A stretch of 34,971 bases of DNA from Promethearchaeota archaeon. GTDB lineage: Archaea > Asgardarchaeota > Lokiarchaeia > Sigyniarchaeales > SOKP01. The notes beneath the pieces were generated by a model. It saw only the letters and a list, made by a program, of their open reading frames with translations. It searched no databases and was not told the origin of the DNA. This document shows positions 1 to 9,004 of the stretch, one piece after another. The translations under genes and the position numbers were made by a program. The first letter of the stretch is position 1, and the number at the start of each line of letters is the position of its first letter. The stretch covers positions 1-34,971 of the forward strand of contig JAEOSU010000085.1 of NCBI GenBank assembly GCA_016840165.1. The letters are read 5' to 3'.

Positions 1-94
1 AATATAATGATCTCTAAATCATAAAATTTATTTTTTATCAAAAATATTAATTTTCAATACAAAACTCAATTGAAAATCATTAAGTGAATAAACA

Positions 95-1681
95 ATGTCA
101 GTCCCTATATTGATATTAAAAGAAGGAACGGAAGAAACAAAAGAAAAAGAAGCTCGAATGCAAAATATAAATGCAATCATGGCGATTACAGAAACTGTGA
201 GGTCAACATTAGGACCAAAAGGTATGAATAAAATGCTGGTTGACTCTTTAGGAGACATCACGATTACCAATGATGGTGCCGAAATTCTTAAAAATCTTGA
301 TATTGAGAATGTAGCGGCTAATATGATGGTTAATATCGCAAAAGCTATTGATGATGAAATTGGTGATGGTACCACCAGTGCCGTTATTTTTTCAGCTGCC
401 TTATTATCGAATGCTCTAGAATTAATTGAACAAGATATCCATCCTAAACCTATAACTCATGGATACAAACTAGCAAATGATAAAGCATTGGCAATTCTTA
501 AAGACATCGCAGAGCAGATTTCAGAAGAAGATGATGAGGTTCTAAAAAATATAGCAAAAACCGCTATGAATTCGAAAGATGTTGTAGGAATGAAAGATTT
601 TTTTGCTGATTTGGCATTAAAAGCGATTAAAAATATTTCTGATAAAGATGGAAAAACCTTTACCAAAGTTGGGAATGTTAAAATTGTCAAAGCTCCTGGT
701 AAGTCATTACACGATTCTGAATTAATTAATGGCGTCTATGTTCAAAAGGAGAAAGTTAGCAGTTCTATGCCTGATAAAATAAAAGACGCCAAAATAGCAG
801 TAATAAGGAAAAAACTAGATGTCGTAAAAACAGAATTCGATGCTCAGATTAGAATACAAAGTCCTGCAGATATTCAGAAATTTTTAGATCAAGAAGATAA
901 AATGCTCTTAGATAGTCTAAAAATTTTTAAAGACCTGGGAGTAAATATGGTGGTTAATAGCCAAGATATTTCGGACAAATTTGGAGCTTATTTAGCACGG
1001 GAAGGAATCGCAGCAATTAAAAATCTCGGTGACGAAGATATTAAATCAGTTATAAAAGCAGTTGGAGCCAATAGAGTAGATGACATAAAAAATCTTAGTC
1101 AACAAGATCTAGGACATGCTCAATTGGTTAAATTTGAAAAATTAGATAAAGATGAATATACTCAGTTTCTGGGCTGTAAGAATCCAAAATCAGTTACAAT
1201 TGTATTAAAGGGAGGTTTAGACAAGATACTTAGTACAGCAGAAATTACTCTACATGATGTTCTTTCGGTAATCTCCAAAGCTATGGATACCAAATCAGTT
1301 GTTGCTGGAGGAGGTGCAGTCTATCTTGAACTTGCAAAGAGATTAAAAGAATATTCGAATCAAATTAGCGGAAAAGAACAACTAGCGGTATCTGCTTTTG
1401 CTGTAGCTCTTGAGGAGATTCCTAAAACATTAATTAACAATGCGGGATTAGATGAAATTGAAAAGATAACCGAACTACGAGCAGCACATAAATCTGATGC
1501 GGATAAGTGGATTGGTATTGACACAATTAATACTTCCATAGGTAATAATTATACTAAAGGAATTGTGGAACCCGCAGCATTAATCAATCACGTAATTAAA
1601 TCAGGAACAGAACTAGCCAACCTTATTTTGAGAGTCGACAGAATAATAAGTGCAAAATCATCTAAACCGGGAATAGATTAA
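95..1681 (+). CDS. thsA: Thermosome subunit (group II chaperonin)
   Basis: ATP-driven cytosolic folding chaperonin of the CCT/TCP-1 family, which forms double-ring assemblies. Visible hallmarks in the 528-residue product are the nucleotide-binding TLGPKGM loop (residues 38-44), TNDGAEILK (about 59-66), GDGTTS with its catalytic Asp (90-95), the second catalytic Asp in LHDVLSV (D388), and GGGAVYLELAK (405-415). The length is slightly below the usual 540-550 because the Gly-Gly-Met-rich C-terminal tail is absent and the protein ends KSSKPGID. The ATG at 95 has an AAGTGA sequence seven bases upstream that can serve as a weak ribosome site. The protein stands alone and is followed by a T-rich terminator. 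Family assignment is very secure. Whether it forms homo- or hetero-oligomers depends on other subunits not in this window. Confidence 0.97.
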   Translation: MSVPILILKEGTEETKEKEARMQNINAIMAITETVRSTLGPKGMNKMLVDSLGDITITNDGAEILKNLDIENVAANMMVNIAKAIDDEIGDGTTSAVIFSAALLSNALELIEQDIHPKPITHGYKLANDKALAILKDIAEQISEEDDEVLKNIAKTAMNSKDVVGMKDFFADLALKAIKNISDKDGKTFTKVGNVKIVKAPGKSLHDSELINGVYVQKEKVSSSMPDKIKDAKIAVIRKKLDVVKTEFDAQIRIQSPADIQKFLDQEDKMLLDSLKIFKDLGVNMVVNSQDISDKFGAYLAREGIAAIKNLGDEDIKSVIKAVGANRVDDIKNLSQQDLGHAQLVKFEKLDKDEYTQFLGCKNPKSVTIVLKGGLDKILSTAEITLHDVLSVISKAMDTKSVVAGGGAVYLELAKRLKEYSNQISGKEQLAVSAFAVALEEIPKTLINNAGLDEIEKITELRAAHKSDADKWIGIDTINTSIGNNYTKGIVEPAALINHVIKSGTELANLILRVDRIISAKSSKPGID

Positions 1682-1727
1682 TTATTTCTTTTTTATTTTT
1701 CTCTTTTTATACTTTTTTTGATTTTTA
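1682..1727 (+). terminator. T-rich terminator after thermosome gene
   Basis: Directly after the stop codon the plus strand is almost all T for about 45 bases, with several runs of four to seven T. Oligo-T tracts are the usual archaeal termination signal. The rest of the gap to 1873 shows no clear gene or strong stem-loop. Confidence 0.6.
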
Positions 1728-1873
1728 GGCTTTATTTTAAAAAGAATTTGGCTGAATTAAATCAAAATGGTAAAATGGGTAAGGCGTACCACATAAGTGT
1801 AAAAACCTTTTTAATTATCCTTCTTTGTTTCTCATATCTTATTGAAGAAATTGCTTAGAATTATTGAATTACC

Positions 1874-3781
1874 ATGGGTATACCAAATAAGTTTAAAATT
1901 TATCTGCAAAAAGGCTTAATAACTAAATTAGATCTTGAAAAGCTTATCGAATTGGACAATAATTATGTAATGACTATTATTAGCAATTTTATTGACTTAT
2001 GCAAGCCTAATAAAATAACAGTTATTTCAGATTCAAAAGAAGATATTGACTATGTAAGGCAAAAAACAATTCAGGTTGGAGAGGAATCTAAACTAAATTT
2101 AGAAGGTCACACAATACATTATGATGGATTTGAAACGATGTCAGATCATGATCAGGCTAGAGATAAAGAACACACTCAGGTACTCTTACCTATCGAAGAC
2201 AAAAATACTTATCCATGGATTAATACAATGAATAGAAAAGAGGGATTAGATGAAATCCTAGAAATTATGGATGGCTGTATGAAGGGACATGAATGTTTAG
2301 TAAGATTTTTTTGTTTAGGCCCTAAACGTTCCAAGTTTTCAATACTCGCTCTCCAATTAACAGATTCTTTTTATGTTGCTCATTCTGAAGATCTACTCTA
2401 CCGAGAAGGTTATGAAGAATTTAAAACCTTGAATGGATCTAACAATTTTTTCTACTTCATCCATTCTACAGGACCACTTAAAGATAATATTCCCGTGACT
2501 AAGGATTTGACAAAACGACGGATTTATATTGATTTAGAAGAGGGAAGAGTTCTGTCATGTTATAATACCTATGCGGGAAATTCACTAGGTTTAAAAAAAT
2601 TAGCATTAAGATTGGGAATTTTTAAAGCGAATAATGAGGATTGGCTAACAGAACACTATTTTATTATGGGACTTCATCCAAAAGAGAAAAATAGAACTAC
2701 CTATGCTGCAGGTGCATTTCCAAGTGCATGTGGAAAAACCTCCACTGCTATGCTTCCTGGACAAACTATTGTTGGAGATGATATTGCATATCTTAGGATA
2801 TGGGATGACAAATTTTGTCATGGTGTTAACATTGAGCGTGGGATTTTTGGCATTATAAAGGATGTTAATATAAAGGATGATCCGGAGATTTTTAAAGCCC
2901 TCACATCTCCAAGAGAGGTGATTTTCTCAAATGTCCTAGTCAATGATGAAGTTCCATATTGGCTAGGTGATGGGAGAGAGCATCCAGATGATGGTTTTAA
3001 CTTTTCTGGTAAATGGCATGAGGGTATAAGAGATAAGAATGGAATTGAAATTCCTTTAGCACATCCAAATGCTCGTTATACTATGAAAATTAATGAATTA
3101 TCCAATGCAGATAAGATGTTAAATGATCCAAATGGAGTTGCGATTAACATTATTTTCTATGGGGGAAGAGACTCAGATACTATGCCTCCTATTTTAGAGA
3201 GTATTGATTGGAAAGAAGGAGTCTTTTCTGGCGCCTCAATCGAATCAGAAACGACCTCAGCCACAATCGGCAAAGAGGGTGTGAGAAAAATGCAACCAAT
3301 GGCTAATTTAGATTTTTTAGTCGTTCCATTAGGAACATATTTAAAGAATCATGAAAAATTTGGAGCATCATTGATATCTCCTCCGAAAGTATTTGCTACT
3401 AACTATTTTCTTAAGAATAAAGAAGGAAAATATCATAATGGAATTCTTGATAAACTAGTTTGGGTAATGTGGGCAGAATTACGTGTTCATGACGACGTTG
3501 ATGCTATTAAAACACCTATTGGTTATATTCCAATATACTCAGATCTTAAAGAACTTTTTAAAATATACCTTAATAAACACTACTCTGAAGCTGATTATTT
3601 AGAACAATTTTCAATACGGACTGAAAATTTAGTCCAGAAACTAAATCGAGTGGAAAATATGTATAAGGAAGAGAGATGGATCCCTCCGTTTTTCTGGGAT
3701 ATTTTAAACAAGCAAAGAAATGAACTTTTAACCTTACAAAAGCATCACAATAAGATTAACATTTTACCAACTGATTTTTAA
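1874..3781 (+). CDS. pckG: Phosphoenolpyruvate carboxykinase (GTP), archaeal type
   Basis: Interconverts oxaloacetate plus GTP with phosphoenolpyruvate, CO2 and GDP, linking C4 acids to gluconeogenesis. The 635-residue product has the family-specific P-loop AFPSACGKTS (281-290) including the reactive cysteine, the second metal/nucleotide motif VGDDIAY (300-306), the substrate-loop region around NTYAGNSLGLKKLALRL (from 231), EHYFIMG with the metal-ligand histidine near residue 261, and HPNARYT followed by a GGRDSDTMPP and GVFSGASIESETTSATIG block typical of GTP-PEPCK. The loop that reads GFFGVAPGT in bacterial and animal enzymes is here GIFGIIKDVNIKDD, which I take to be the archaeal subfamily form. 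The ATG at 1874 lacks a clear ribosome site. The gene converges on the GTPase gene 11 bases downstream. Confidence 0.93.
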   Translation: MGIPNKFKIYLQKGLITKLDLEKLIELDNNYVMTIISNFIDLCKPNKITVISDSKEDIDYVRQKTIQVGEESKLNLEGHTIHYDGFETMSDHDQARDKEHTQVLLPIEDKNTYPWINTMNRKEGLDEILEIMDGCMKGHECLVRFFCLGPKRSKFSILALQLTDSFYVAHSEDLLYREGYEEFKTLNGSNNFFYFIHSTGPLKDNIPVTKDLTKRRIYIDLEEGRVLSCYNTYAGNSLGLKKLALRLGIFKANNEDWLTEHYFIMGLHPKEKNRTTYAAGAFPSACGKTSTAMLPGQTIVGDDIAYLRIWDDKFCHGVNIERGIFGIIKDVNIKDDPEIFKALTSPREVIFSNVLVNDEVPYWLGDGREHPDDGFNFSGKWHEGIRDKNGIEIPLAHPNARYTMKINELSNADKMLNDPNGVAINIIFYGGRDSDTMPPILESIDWKEGVFSGASIESETTSATIGKEGVRKMQPMANLDFLVVPLGTYLKNHEKFGASLISPPKVFATNYFLKNKEGKYHNGILDKLVWVMWAELRVHDDVDAIKTPIGYIPIYSDLKELFKIYLNKHYSEADYLEQFSIRTENLVQKLNRVENMYKEERWIPPFFWDILNKQRNELLTLQKHHNKINILPTDF

Positions 3782-3792
3782 TAACGAAGCTC

Positions 3793-4473
3793 CTATATTA
3801 ATAGTTTCATTCCTTCTTTTACTTTATAACTTTTTTTGAGGCGATCTATTTCAATAAATCTTTTAATTTCAAGATTATTGAGAAAATCTCTCATTTCAAT
3901 TGGATCTTTATTGAGCTTTTCCGATAACCCCTCGATATCATCTTCATAAGCCTTTAATACCTCAATCAAGGAAGAATAATTATCATAAATTTGATTAACA
4001 ATATACTTTAATGCCTCTTCTAAATTATCCCCTGTTCTCGTGCTACATGGGAAAATAACCGAATCTTCTGCGAGATAATTTTGAGATCGAACCACTTCTG
4101 GGTGTCGAGCACCACCAATATCCTGTTTATTTGCTAAATATACGATAGGTGTTTCAGGTGGAACCGCCTTTCTTAATGCATTCAGTATGATAATTGCATC
4201 TTCATCTTTTTCTGGGTTCGCAGCATCAAAGATAAACACAATCCCATCGGTCCCTCTTACTACTACATCACGCATGACATTAAATCTAAGAAGCCCTGGG
4301 GTTCCAAAAAGAAAAATATCAAATCCATTGAGTTTGACACTACCCAAATCCATCCCAACAGTATAGTATCGATTGTCTCGAGCCTTGGCTTCGACATTTA
4401 AAGCTTTATCATCAAAATATTTTATAAAACTTGATTTCCCACACTGCAATGGACCAGATACTACAATCTTCAT
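3793..4473 (-). CDS. Small Ras/Arf-like GTPase of COG2229 type
   Basis: Predicted GTP-binding switch protein of 226 residues. It shows a Walker A GPLQCGKS (7-14), a switch I threonine in YYTVGMDLG (T38), a G3 region written FGTPGLLRF (56-64), the guanine-specificity motif NKQD (115-118), and CSTRTG (143-148) as G5. The usual G3 Asp of DxxG is replaced by a GTPG sequence, as in the COG2229 proteins related to the SRP-receptor beta subunit. Residues from about 165 onward form an added charged helical C-terminal region ending EGMKLLI, with no lipid-modification cysteine. Small GTPases of this broad class are plentiful in Asgard genomes, though COG2229 also occurs in other archaea and bacteria. 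The target is unknown. The gene is transcribed towards the PEP carboxykinase gene, and its 5' side opens on the long hdrA promoter region. Confidence 0.85.
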   Translation of the reverse strand: MKIVVSGPLQCGKSSFIKYFDDKALNVEAKARDNRYYTVGMDLGSVKLNGFDIFLFGTPGLLRFNVMRDVVVRGTDGIVFIFDAANPEKDEDAIIILNALRKAVPPETPIVYLANKQDIGGARHPEVVRSQNYLAEDSVIFPCSTRTGDNLEEALKYIVNQIYDNYSSLIEVLKAYEDDIEGLSEKLNKDPIEMRDFLNNLEIKRFIEIDRLKKSYKVKEGMKLLI

Positions 4474-4680
4474 ATTTCGTCGTGAAAGTAATTACTTAAG
4501 GCGATTATTATGTTTTTATTAACTTTAGCGGTTTTTATAATGCTTTAATATTTAGATAATATTATTCTAAAATAATAATAATAGTCAAGATTTTTAAATT
4601 TCATAATTCATCTCTCTTTTCGTGTTATAAAAAAGATTTTTTTGTGAGATCATACTTTATCATTTTTTTGTCATGAAAAA

Positions 4681-4702
4681 ATTAAGAGAAGAGCCTCTTA
4701 AT
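4681..4702. repeat. Perfect 8-bp inverted repeat in hdrA upstream region
   Basis: ATTAAGAG at 4681-4688 and its exact reverse complement CTCTTAAT at 4695-4702 are separated by six bases. It may be a protein-binding palindrome or an RNA hairpin. It lies about 150 bases upstream of the best TATA-like box. No T-run follows immediately, so a terminator role is less likely. Confidence 0.45.
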
Positions 4703-4832
4703 GAACAAATATGACTTTTTCAATCAAAAAAATTATAAATATCGATAAGAAACAATAGTATCTTTATTGAATTATGATAATAATCTTTGAATATTCGATA
4801 TTAAATGACTGAAAAAAGACTTTTGCGATAAT

Positions 4833-4862
4833 CTTTATATAGTACCTTATCACAATTAGGTA
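4833..4862 (+). promoter_or_regulatory. Candidate hdrA promoter with overlapping inverted repeat
   Basis: CTTTATATA at 4833-4841 matches an archaeal TATA box, placing a start site near 4862 and leaving a leader of about 117 bases. An inverted repeat, TACCT at 4843-4847 and AGGTA at 4858-4862, occupies the interval between the TATA box and the predicted start site, a common place for archaeal repressor operators. A second TATA-like sequence, GACTATATATTT at 4909-4920, would give a leader of roughly 40 bases. Which one is used cannot be told from sequence. Confidence 0.5.
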
Positions 4863-4979
4863 ATAATAAGTTTTTAAGTTTTTTAAATTAACAATTATTT
4901 TCAAAAAGGACTATATATTTTAAAAAAACAACGAAATATATTAAAAAAACCAAATGAAATAATTAAAAACGGATTAAAA

Positions 4980-7900
4980 ATGGCAAATAGTAATATAATG
5001 GTAATTGGTGGGGGAATTTCAGGTATAGAAGCATCGTTAACGTTAGCAGAGCAAGGATATCATGTGATACTCGTGGAAAAAACCTCATCGGTAGGAGGGA
5101 GAATGGCGCAACTTGATAAGACATTTCCAACATTAGATTGTAGCATTTGCATTTTAGCGCCAAAAATGGTTGAATCCTCAAGGCATCCGAATATTGAACT
5201 TCTTGCTTACTCTGAAGTGGAAAGTGTGGATGGTTCTGCTGGAGATTTCAATGTCAAGGTGAAAAAGAAAGCTAAATACGTAAATTGGGACGCTTGTACG
5301 GGATGTGGGTCATGTTCAGAGAAATGCCCCATGAAAAAAATACCCTCTGAATTTGAAGAGGGAATGGGAAATAGGACTGCGATCTATATTCCGTTTCCAC
5401 AAGCTGTACCACGAAAAGCAGTAATTGACCCTGAAAAATGCCTTTACTTGACCAAAGGTGCCTGTCAATTATGTGAAAAAGAATGTGAGGCAGAAGCGAT
5501 TAATTGGGATGATAAAGATGAAATTGTTGAATACAATGTAGCTTCTATAATTGTAGCTACTGGATTCGATCAATTAGATCCTTCTGTTCTAGACAGATAT
5601 CACTACGGAGAATATCCAAATGTCATCACGGCAATGCAATACGAAAGACTATTGAGTGCTTCTGGTCCTACAGAAGGAGAGTTATTACGCCCTTCTGATA
5701 AAAAGCATGCTCACAATATTGCATTCGTAAGTTGCGTTGGTTCGAGAAATGAGGACTTATGTGCATATTGTTCGAAATTTTGCTGTATGTATCAAACTAA
5801 AGAGGGAGTAGTAACACGTGAACATGCACCGGATACTAATGTTACCATATTTTTTAATGACATTCGGGTTATCGGAAAGAATCAAGAAGAGTTTATTGAA
5901 CGGGCAAAAAATGAATATAATTTGATTTATTATCGTGGTATACCAGGAGATATAAGAGAAAACCCAGAAAATCATAATCTTTACGTCAAACATGCTAATT
6001 TGGATACAGGAGATGTGGAAACAAGTGAATTCGATTTAGTCGTACTTGCAAATGCTGTGATCCCTAGAAAGGATGCAGGAGCTCTCGCTAAAATCATAGG
6101 AATTGAACAAAATGAATTCGGTTTCTTCAAAACTGAAGCATCAACTGAAGATTTACAATCTACTCGTGAAGGTATATATGTAACTGGTTCATGTCAATCG
6201 CCTGATGATATAGCAAACTCTGTTGCAAAAGCAGGTGGAGCTGCAGGTCTAGCAGCCAACCATGCCGTACCATTAACTCCTGAAGAGATGGAGATCGAGC
6301 TACCTCCATTGAAGGAAATTAAAATTACCGACGAACCTAGAATAGGAGTATTTATATGTCGATGTGGAATCAACATTGCAGGCTATATGGAGATTCCTGA
6401 ATTAGTAGAATATGCTAAAACATTACCTAATGTTGTTTATTCGATGGAAAATAAATATAGCTGTTCCCAATTAACTCAAGATATTATAAAAGAAAAAATA
6501 GAAGAGTTAAACTTGAATAGAGTAGTCGTTGCAGCTTGTACTCCCCGAACTCATGAACCTTTATTTCAAAGAACAATTCGAGAAGCAGGATTAAATGAAT
6601 ATTTATTTAATTTTGTGAGTATTCGCGAGTTAGATTCTTGGGTTCACATGCATGATAAACCTAAAGCAACAGACAAGGCTAAGGATTTAATTAGAATGGG
6701 TGTTGCTCGTGTCGCTGCTCAAAAACCAGAGTTTAAAATTAAGGGCGATGTCGTACCTGAAGCTTTAGTGGTTGGCGGAGGTGTATCAGGAATAAGTGCT
6801 GCCATGGAGATAGCTAGTAAAGGATTTAAGGTACATGTCGTTGAAAAGGAAGCTAGACTTGGTGGACAACTCAACTTAATATATAAAATTAATTTTGACC
6901 GAATCGACTCAAAACAATATCTTGAAAACATGCTTAAGGAATATAATGAAATGAAGAACATTACAACATATTTAGATTCGGAAGTTGCCGATATTAAGGG
7001 ATCGATTGGAGACTTCGATGTTAAAGTGATAAATCATAAAGACCAAAAAACCATCCCTCTCAATGTAGGAGTAATCATTACTACTACTGGAGCATATGAA
7101 TACAAACCAGAAGGATGGTATCATTATGGTGAAAATGAGAATGTAATGACCCAACTTGAGTTATCCGACAAATTAAGAAATAATGAACTAAAAGATGGAG
7201 AAACCTTGGTCTTTATCCATTGCGTGGGTTCACGACAACCGGAAGGTGGAAATGGAGTCACTTATTGTTCATTAATTTGTTGTTCAGAATCTATCCGACA
7301 TGCCTTATACGTAAAGGAGAATTATCCGAAATCTAATATCTATGTCCTCTATAGAGATATTAGAGTAGGTACTGATGAAGAACCTTATTACTGGAAAGCA
7401 AGAGAAAACGTTAATTATATACGATTCAATGAATATCCTGAAGTAGAGGTAAAAAATAGTAAACTTATTGTGGATGTGAAAGATATATTAACTCAGGTTG
7501 ATCTTTCTATAGAAGCTGATAAAGTTGTTTTATCTACACCTCTCATTCCATACGATACAAAAAAATTAGGGGAACAAATAAAATGTGCACGAGATCAGAA
7601 TGGCTTCTTTTTAGAAGCACATGTAAAATTGAGACCAGTAGATTTTGCAACAGATGGGATATTTTTAGCTGGAACCTGTCATGGTCCTAAAGGGATAGCC
7701 GACTCAATCTCACAAGCACGAGCTGCTGCCGCACATGCGTTAATTCCATTAATCTCATGTGAAGTTGAAAATGAACCACTTGTTTCTGTTGTTGATCCCG
7801 CTTTATGTATTGCATGTCAAAAATGTGAAGAAGTGTGCAATTTTGGAGCAATTGGTGTTAATTTTGATAATGAAATACTAGTCTCTAAATCAAATCCACT

Positions 7901-8474
7901 TTTATGCAAAGGTTGTGGTGATTGTTCAGCAGCATGTCCAGCTGGGGCAATAACAATGAGTCATTTTGCAGATAATCAAATTTACCCAATGATTGAAGAA
8001 GCAGTTAAAGGGGAATTCATCGATGAGCGGCCACGTATTGTTGCTTTTTTATGTAACTGGTGTAGTTATGCTGGAGCCGATACTTGTGGAGTCAGTAGAT
8101 TTCAATATCCTACTAATATTCGACCAATTAGAGTCATGTGTACTGGAAGAATTCCGAAAAGCTTTATATTACAAGCATTTCTGGAAGGTGCCGATGGAGT
8201 TCTTATTGGAGGTTGTCATATAGGCGACTGTCACTACTTGGAAGGTAATTATGACATGCTTCGAAGATATAATGAAGTTCATGAGCTATTAGCAAAAGTA
8301 GGCATTAATCCTGATAGATTTCGATTAGAATGGGTTTCTGCGAGTGAAGGAAAAAGATTTTCCCAAGTTGTCACAGAATTCGTTGAAACTGTGAAAAAAT
8401 TAGGGCCAATGCCCAAAACTGGTGATAAAATCGAACCAAAAAAAGAAAAAGTTAAGGAGGTAGCAAAAGCATGA
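4980..8474 (+). CDS. hdrA: HdrA-HdrA-MvhD fusion (heterodisulfide-reductase-like flavoprotein)
   Basis: Cytosolic iron-sulfur flavoprotein of 1164 residues, about twice the length of ordinary HdrA. Module 1 (about 1-430) is an HdrA flavin domain beginning with GGGISG (10-15), with DCSICILAPKMVE (53-65), an inserted ferredoxin motif C106-C109-C112-C116 and a second Cys set at 154, 162, 165 and 169. Module 2 (about 453-930) starts with the HdrA N-terminal domain (Cys 460, 462, 495, 520), followed by a second Rossmann motif GGGVSG (599-604) but without the inserted ferredoxin. Two [4Fe-4S] motifs follow (C943-946-949-953 and C976-979-982-986). Residues about 1017-1141 are an MvhD-like [2Fe-2S] domain (Cys 1025, 1028, 1054, 1079, 1084). 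The order resembles QmoA fused to QmoB of sulfate reducers. HdrA flavin is the known site of electron bifurcation in methanogen Hdr. The stop overlaps the hdrC start. Confidence 0.93.
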   Translation: MANSNIMVIGGGISGIEASLTLAEQGYHVILVEKTSSVGGRMAQLDKTFPTLDCSICILAPKMVESSRHPNIELLAYSEVESVDGSAGDFNVKVKKKAKYVNWDACTGCGSCSEKCPMKKIPSEFEEGMGNRTAIYIPFPQAVPRKAVIDPEKCLYLTKGACQLCEKECEAEAINWDDKDEIVEYNVASIIVATGFDQLDPSVLDRYHYGEYPNVITAMQYERLLSASGPTEGELLRPSDKKHAHNIAFVSCVGSRNEDLCAYCSKFCCMYQTKEGVVTREHAPDTNVTIFFNDIRVIGKNQEEFIERAKNEYNLIYYRGIPGDIRENPENHNLYVKHANLDTGDVETSEFDLVVLANAVIPRKDAGALAKIIGIEQNEFGFFKTEASTEDLQSTREGIYVTGSCQSPDDIANSVAKAGGAAGLAANHAVPLTPEEMEIELPPLKEIKITDEPRIGVFICRCGINIAGYMEIPELVEYAKTLPNVVYSMENKYSCSQLTQDIIKEKIEELNLNRVVVAACTPRTHEPLFQRTIREAGLNEYLFNFVSIRELDSWVHMHDKPKATDKAKDLIRMGVARVAAQKPEFKIKGDVVPEALVVGGGVSGISAAMEIASKGFKVHVVEKEARLGGQLNLIYKINFDRIDSKQYLENMLKEYNEMKNITTYLDSEVADIKGSIGDFDVKVINHKDQKTIPLNVGVIITTTGAYEYKPEGWYHYGENENVMTQLELSDKLRNNELKDGETLVFIHCVGSRQPEGGNGVTYCSLICCSESIRHALYVKENYPKSNIYVLYRDIRVGTDEEPYYWKARENVNYIRFNEYPEVEVKNSKLIVDVKDILTQVDLSIEADKVVLSTPLIPYDTKKLGEQIKCARDQNGFFLEAHVKLRPVDFATDGIFLAGTCHGPKGIADSISQARAAAAHALIPLISCEVENEPLVSVVDPALCIACQKCEEVCNFGAIGVNFDNEILVSKSNPLLCKGCGDCSAACPAGAITMSHFADNQIYPMIEEAVKGEFIDERPRIVAFLCNWCSYAGADTCGVSRFQYPTNIRPIRVMCTGRIPKSFILQAFLEGADGVLIGGCHIGDCHYLEGNYDMLRRYNEVHELLAKVGINPDRFRLEWVSASEGKRFSQVVTEFVETVKKLGPMPKTGDKIEPKKEKVKEVAKA

Positions 8475-9004
8475 CCCAAATGTTAAAAAAGAAAGCAAGT
8501 GAGTTGGATCACGATTTTCGCTATGAAATTAGCGAAAAAGTAGGAGCAAAATCACTCCTAAAATGTATTCAATGTGGAGTATGCAGCTCAGGATGCACAG
8601 TGACCGAATATGTGGATTTACAGCCTCATCGGGTGGTCGCTTCGTGTCTATTAGGTTTAAAAGAAGAAGTACTCACTAGTAACGCAATTTGGACCTGTTC
8701 TCTCTGTCATCGCTGCACTGAACGATGCCCTAAGAATGTTGATTATTCATTTATATTGGCTCTACTTCGAAATATGGCGGTAAAGGAAGGAAAGATTCCA
8801 AAAGAATATTCCACAACTGTAGTGACATTATATCATAATGGTTTTGTTGTACCTTATACTGGTGGGCTGAAAGACAATATTGACAGAAGGAGAAATCGGA
8901 TGGGACTTCCCCAAATAGTTCCACCAAAATTGGAAGAGATACAATTTATAATTGAAGAAACGGGACTTGGAGGTCTCGCGAAAGAAGAGGAGGATGAAAA
9001 ATAA
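8471..9004 (+). CDS. hdrC: HdrC-like iron-sulfur subunit
   Basis: Electron-transfer subunit that passes electrons between HdrA and HdrB. The 177-residue product carries two classical [4Fe-4S] motifs: C32-C35-C38-C42 (CIQCGVCSSGC) and C76-C79-C82-C86 (CSLCHRCTERCPKNV). No membrane helices are visible, so it is the soluble HdrC form rather than the HdrE-linked type. The ATG overlaps the hdrA stop in an ATGA arrangement, and a strong AAGGAGGT ribosome site lies at 8454-8461. It in turn overlaps hdrB by one base. Translation of hdrA, hdrC and hdrB is therefore probably coupled. Confidence 0.93.
   Translation: MTQMLKKKASELDHDFRYEISEKVGAKSLLKCIQCGVCSSGCTVTEYVDLQPHRVVASCLLGLKEEVLTSNAIWTCSLCHRCTERCPKNVDYSFILALLRNMAVKEGKIPKEYSTTVVTLYHNGFVVPYTGGLKDNIDRRRNRMGLPQIVPPKLEEIQFIIEETGLGGLAKEEEDEK

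Larger units (their letters stand above)
4474..4979. other. Long divergent intergenic region upstream of hdrA
   Basis: About 506 bases lie between the start codons of the GTPase (minus) and hdrA (plus). No open frame of note, tRNA or conserved RNA fold was recognised. The stretch is very AT-rich and contains an 8-bp inverted repeat (4681-4702), a TATA-like box (4833-4841), a TACCT/AGGTA inverted repeat just downstream of it (4843-4862) and a second TATA-like box (about 4909-4920). This is long for a genome whose other gaps are mostly under 200 bases, which suggests elaborate control or an untranslated leader. Confidence 0.6.

Noticed and set aside
7993..8223. Plus-strand 76-codon frame inside hdrA
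   Set aside because: It lies within the MvhD domain of hdrA in another frame and has no independent signals.
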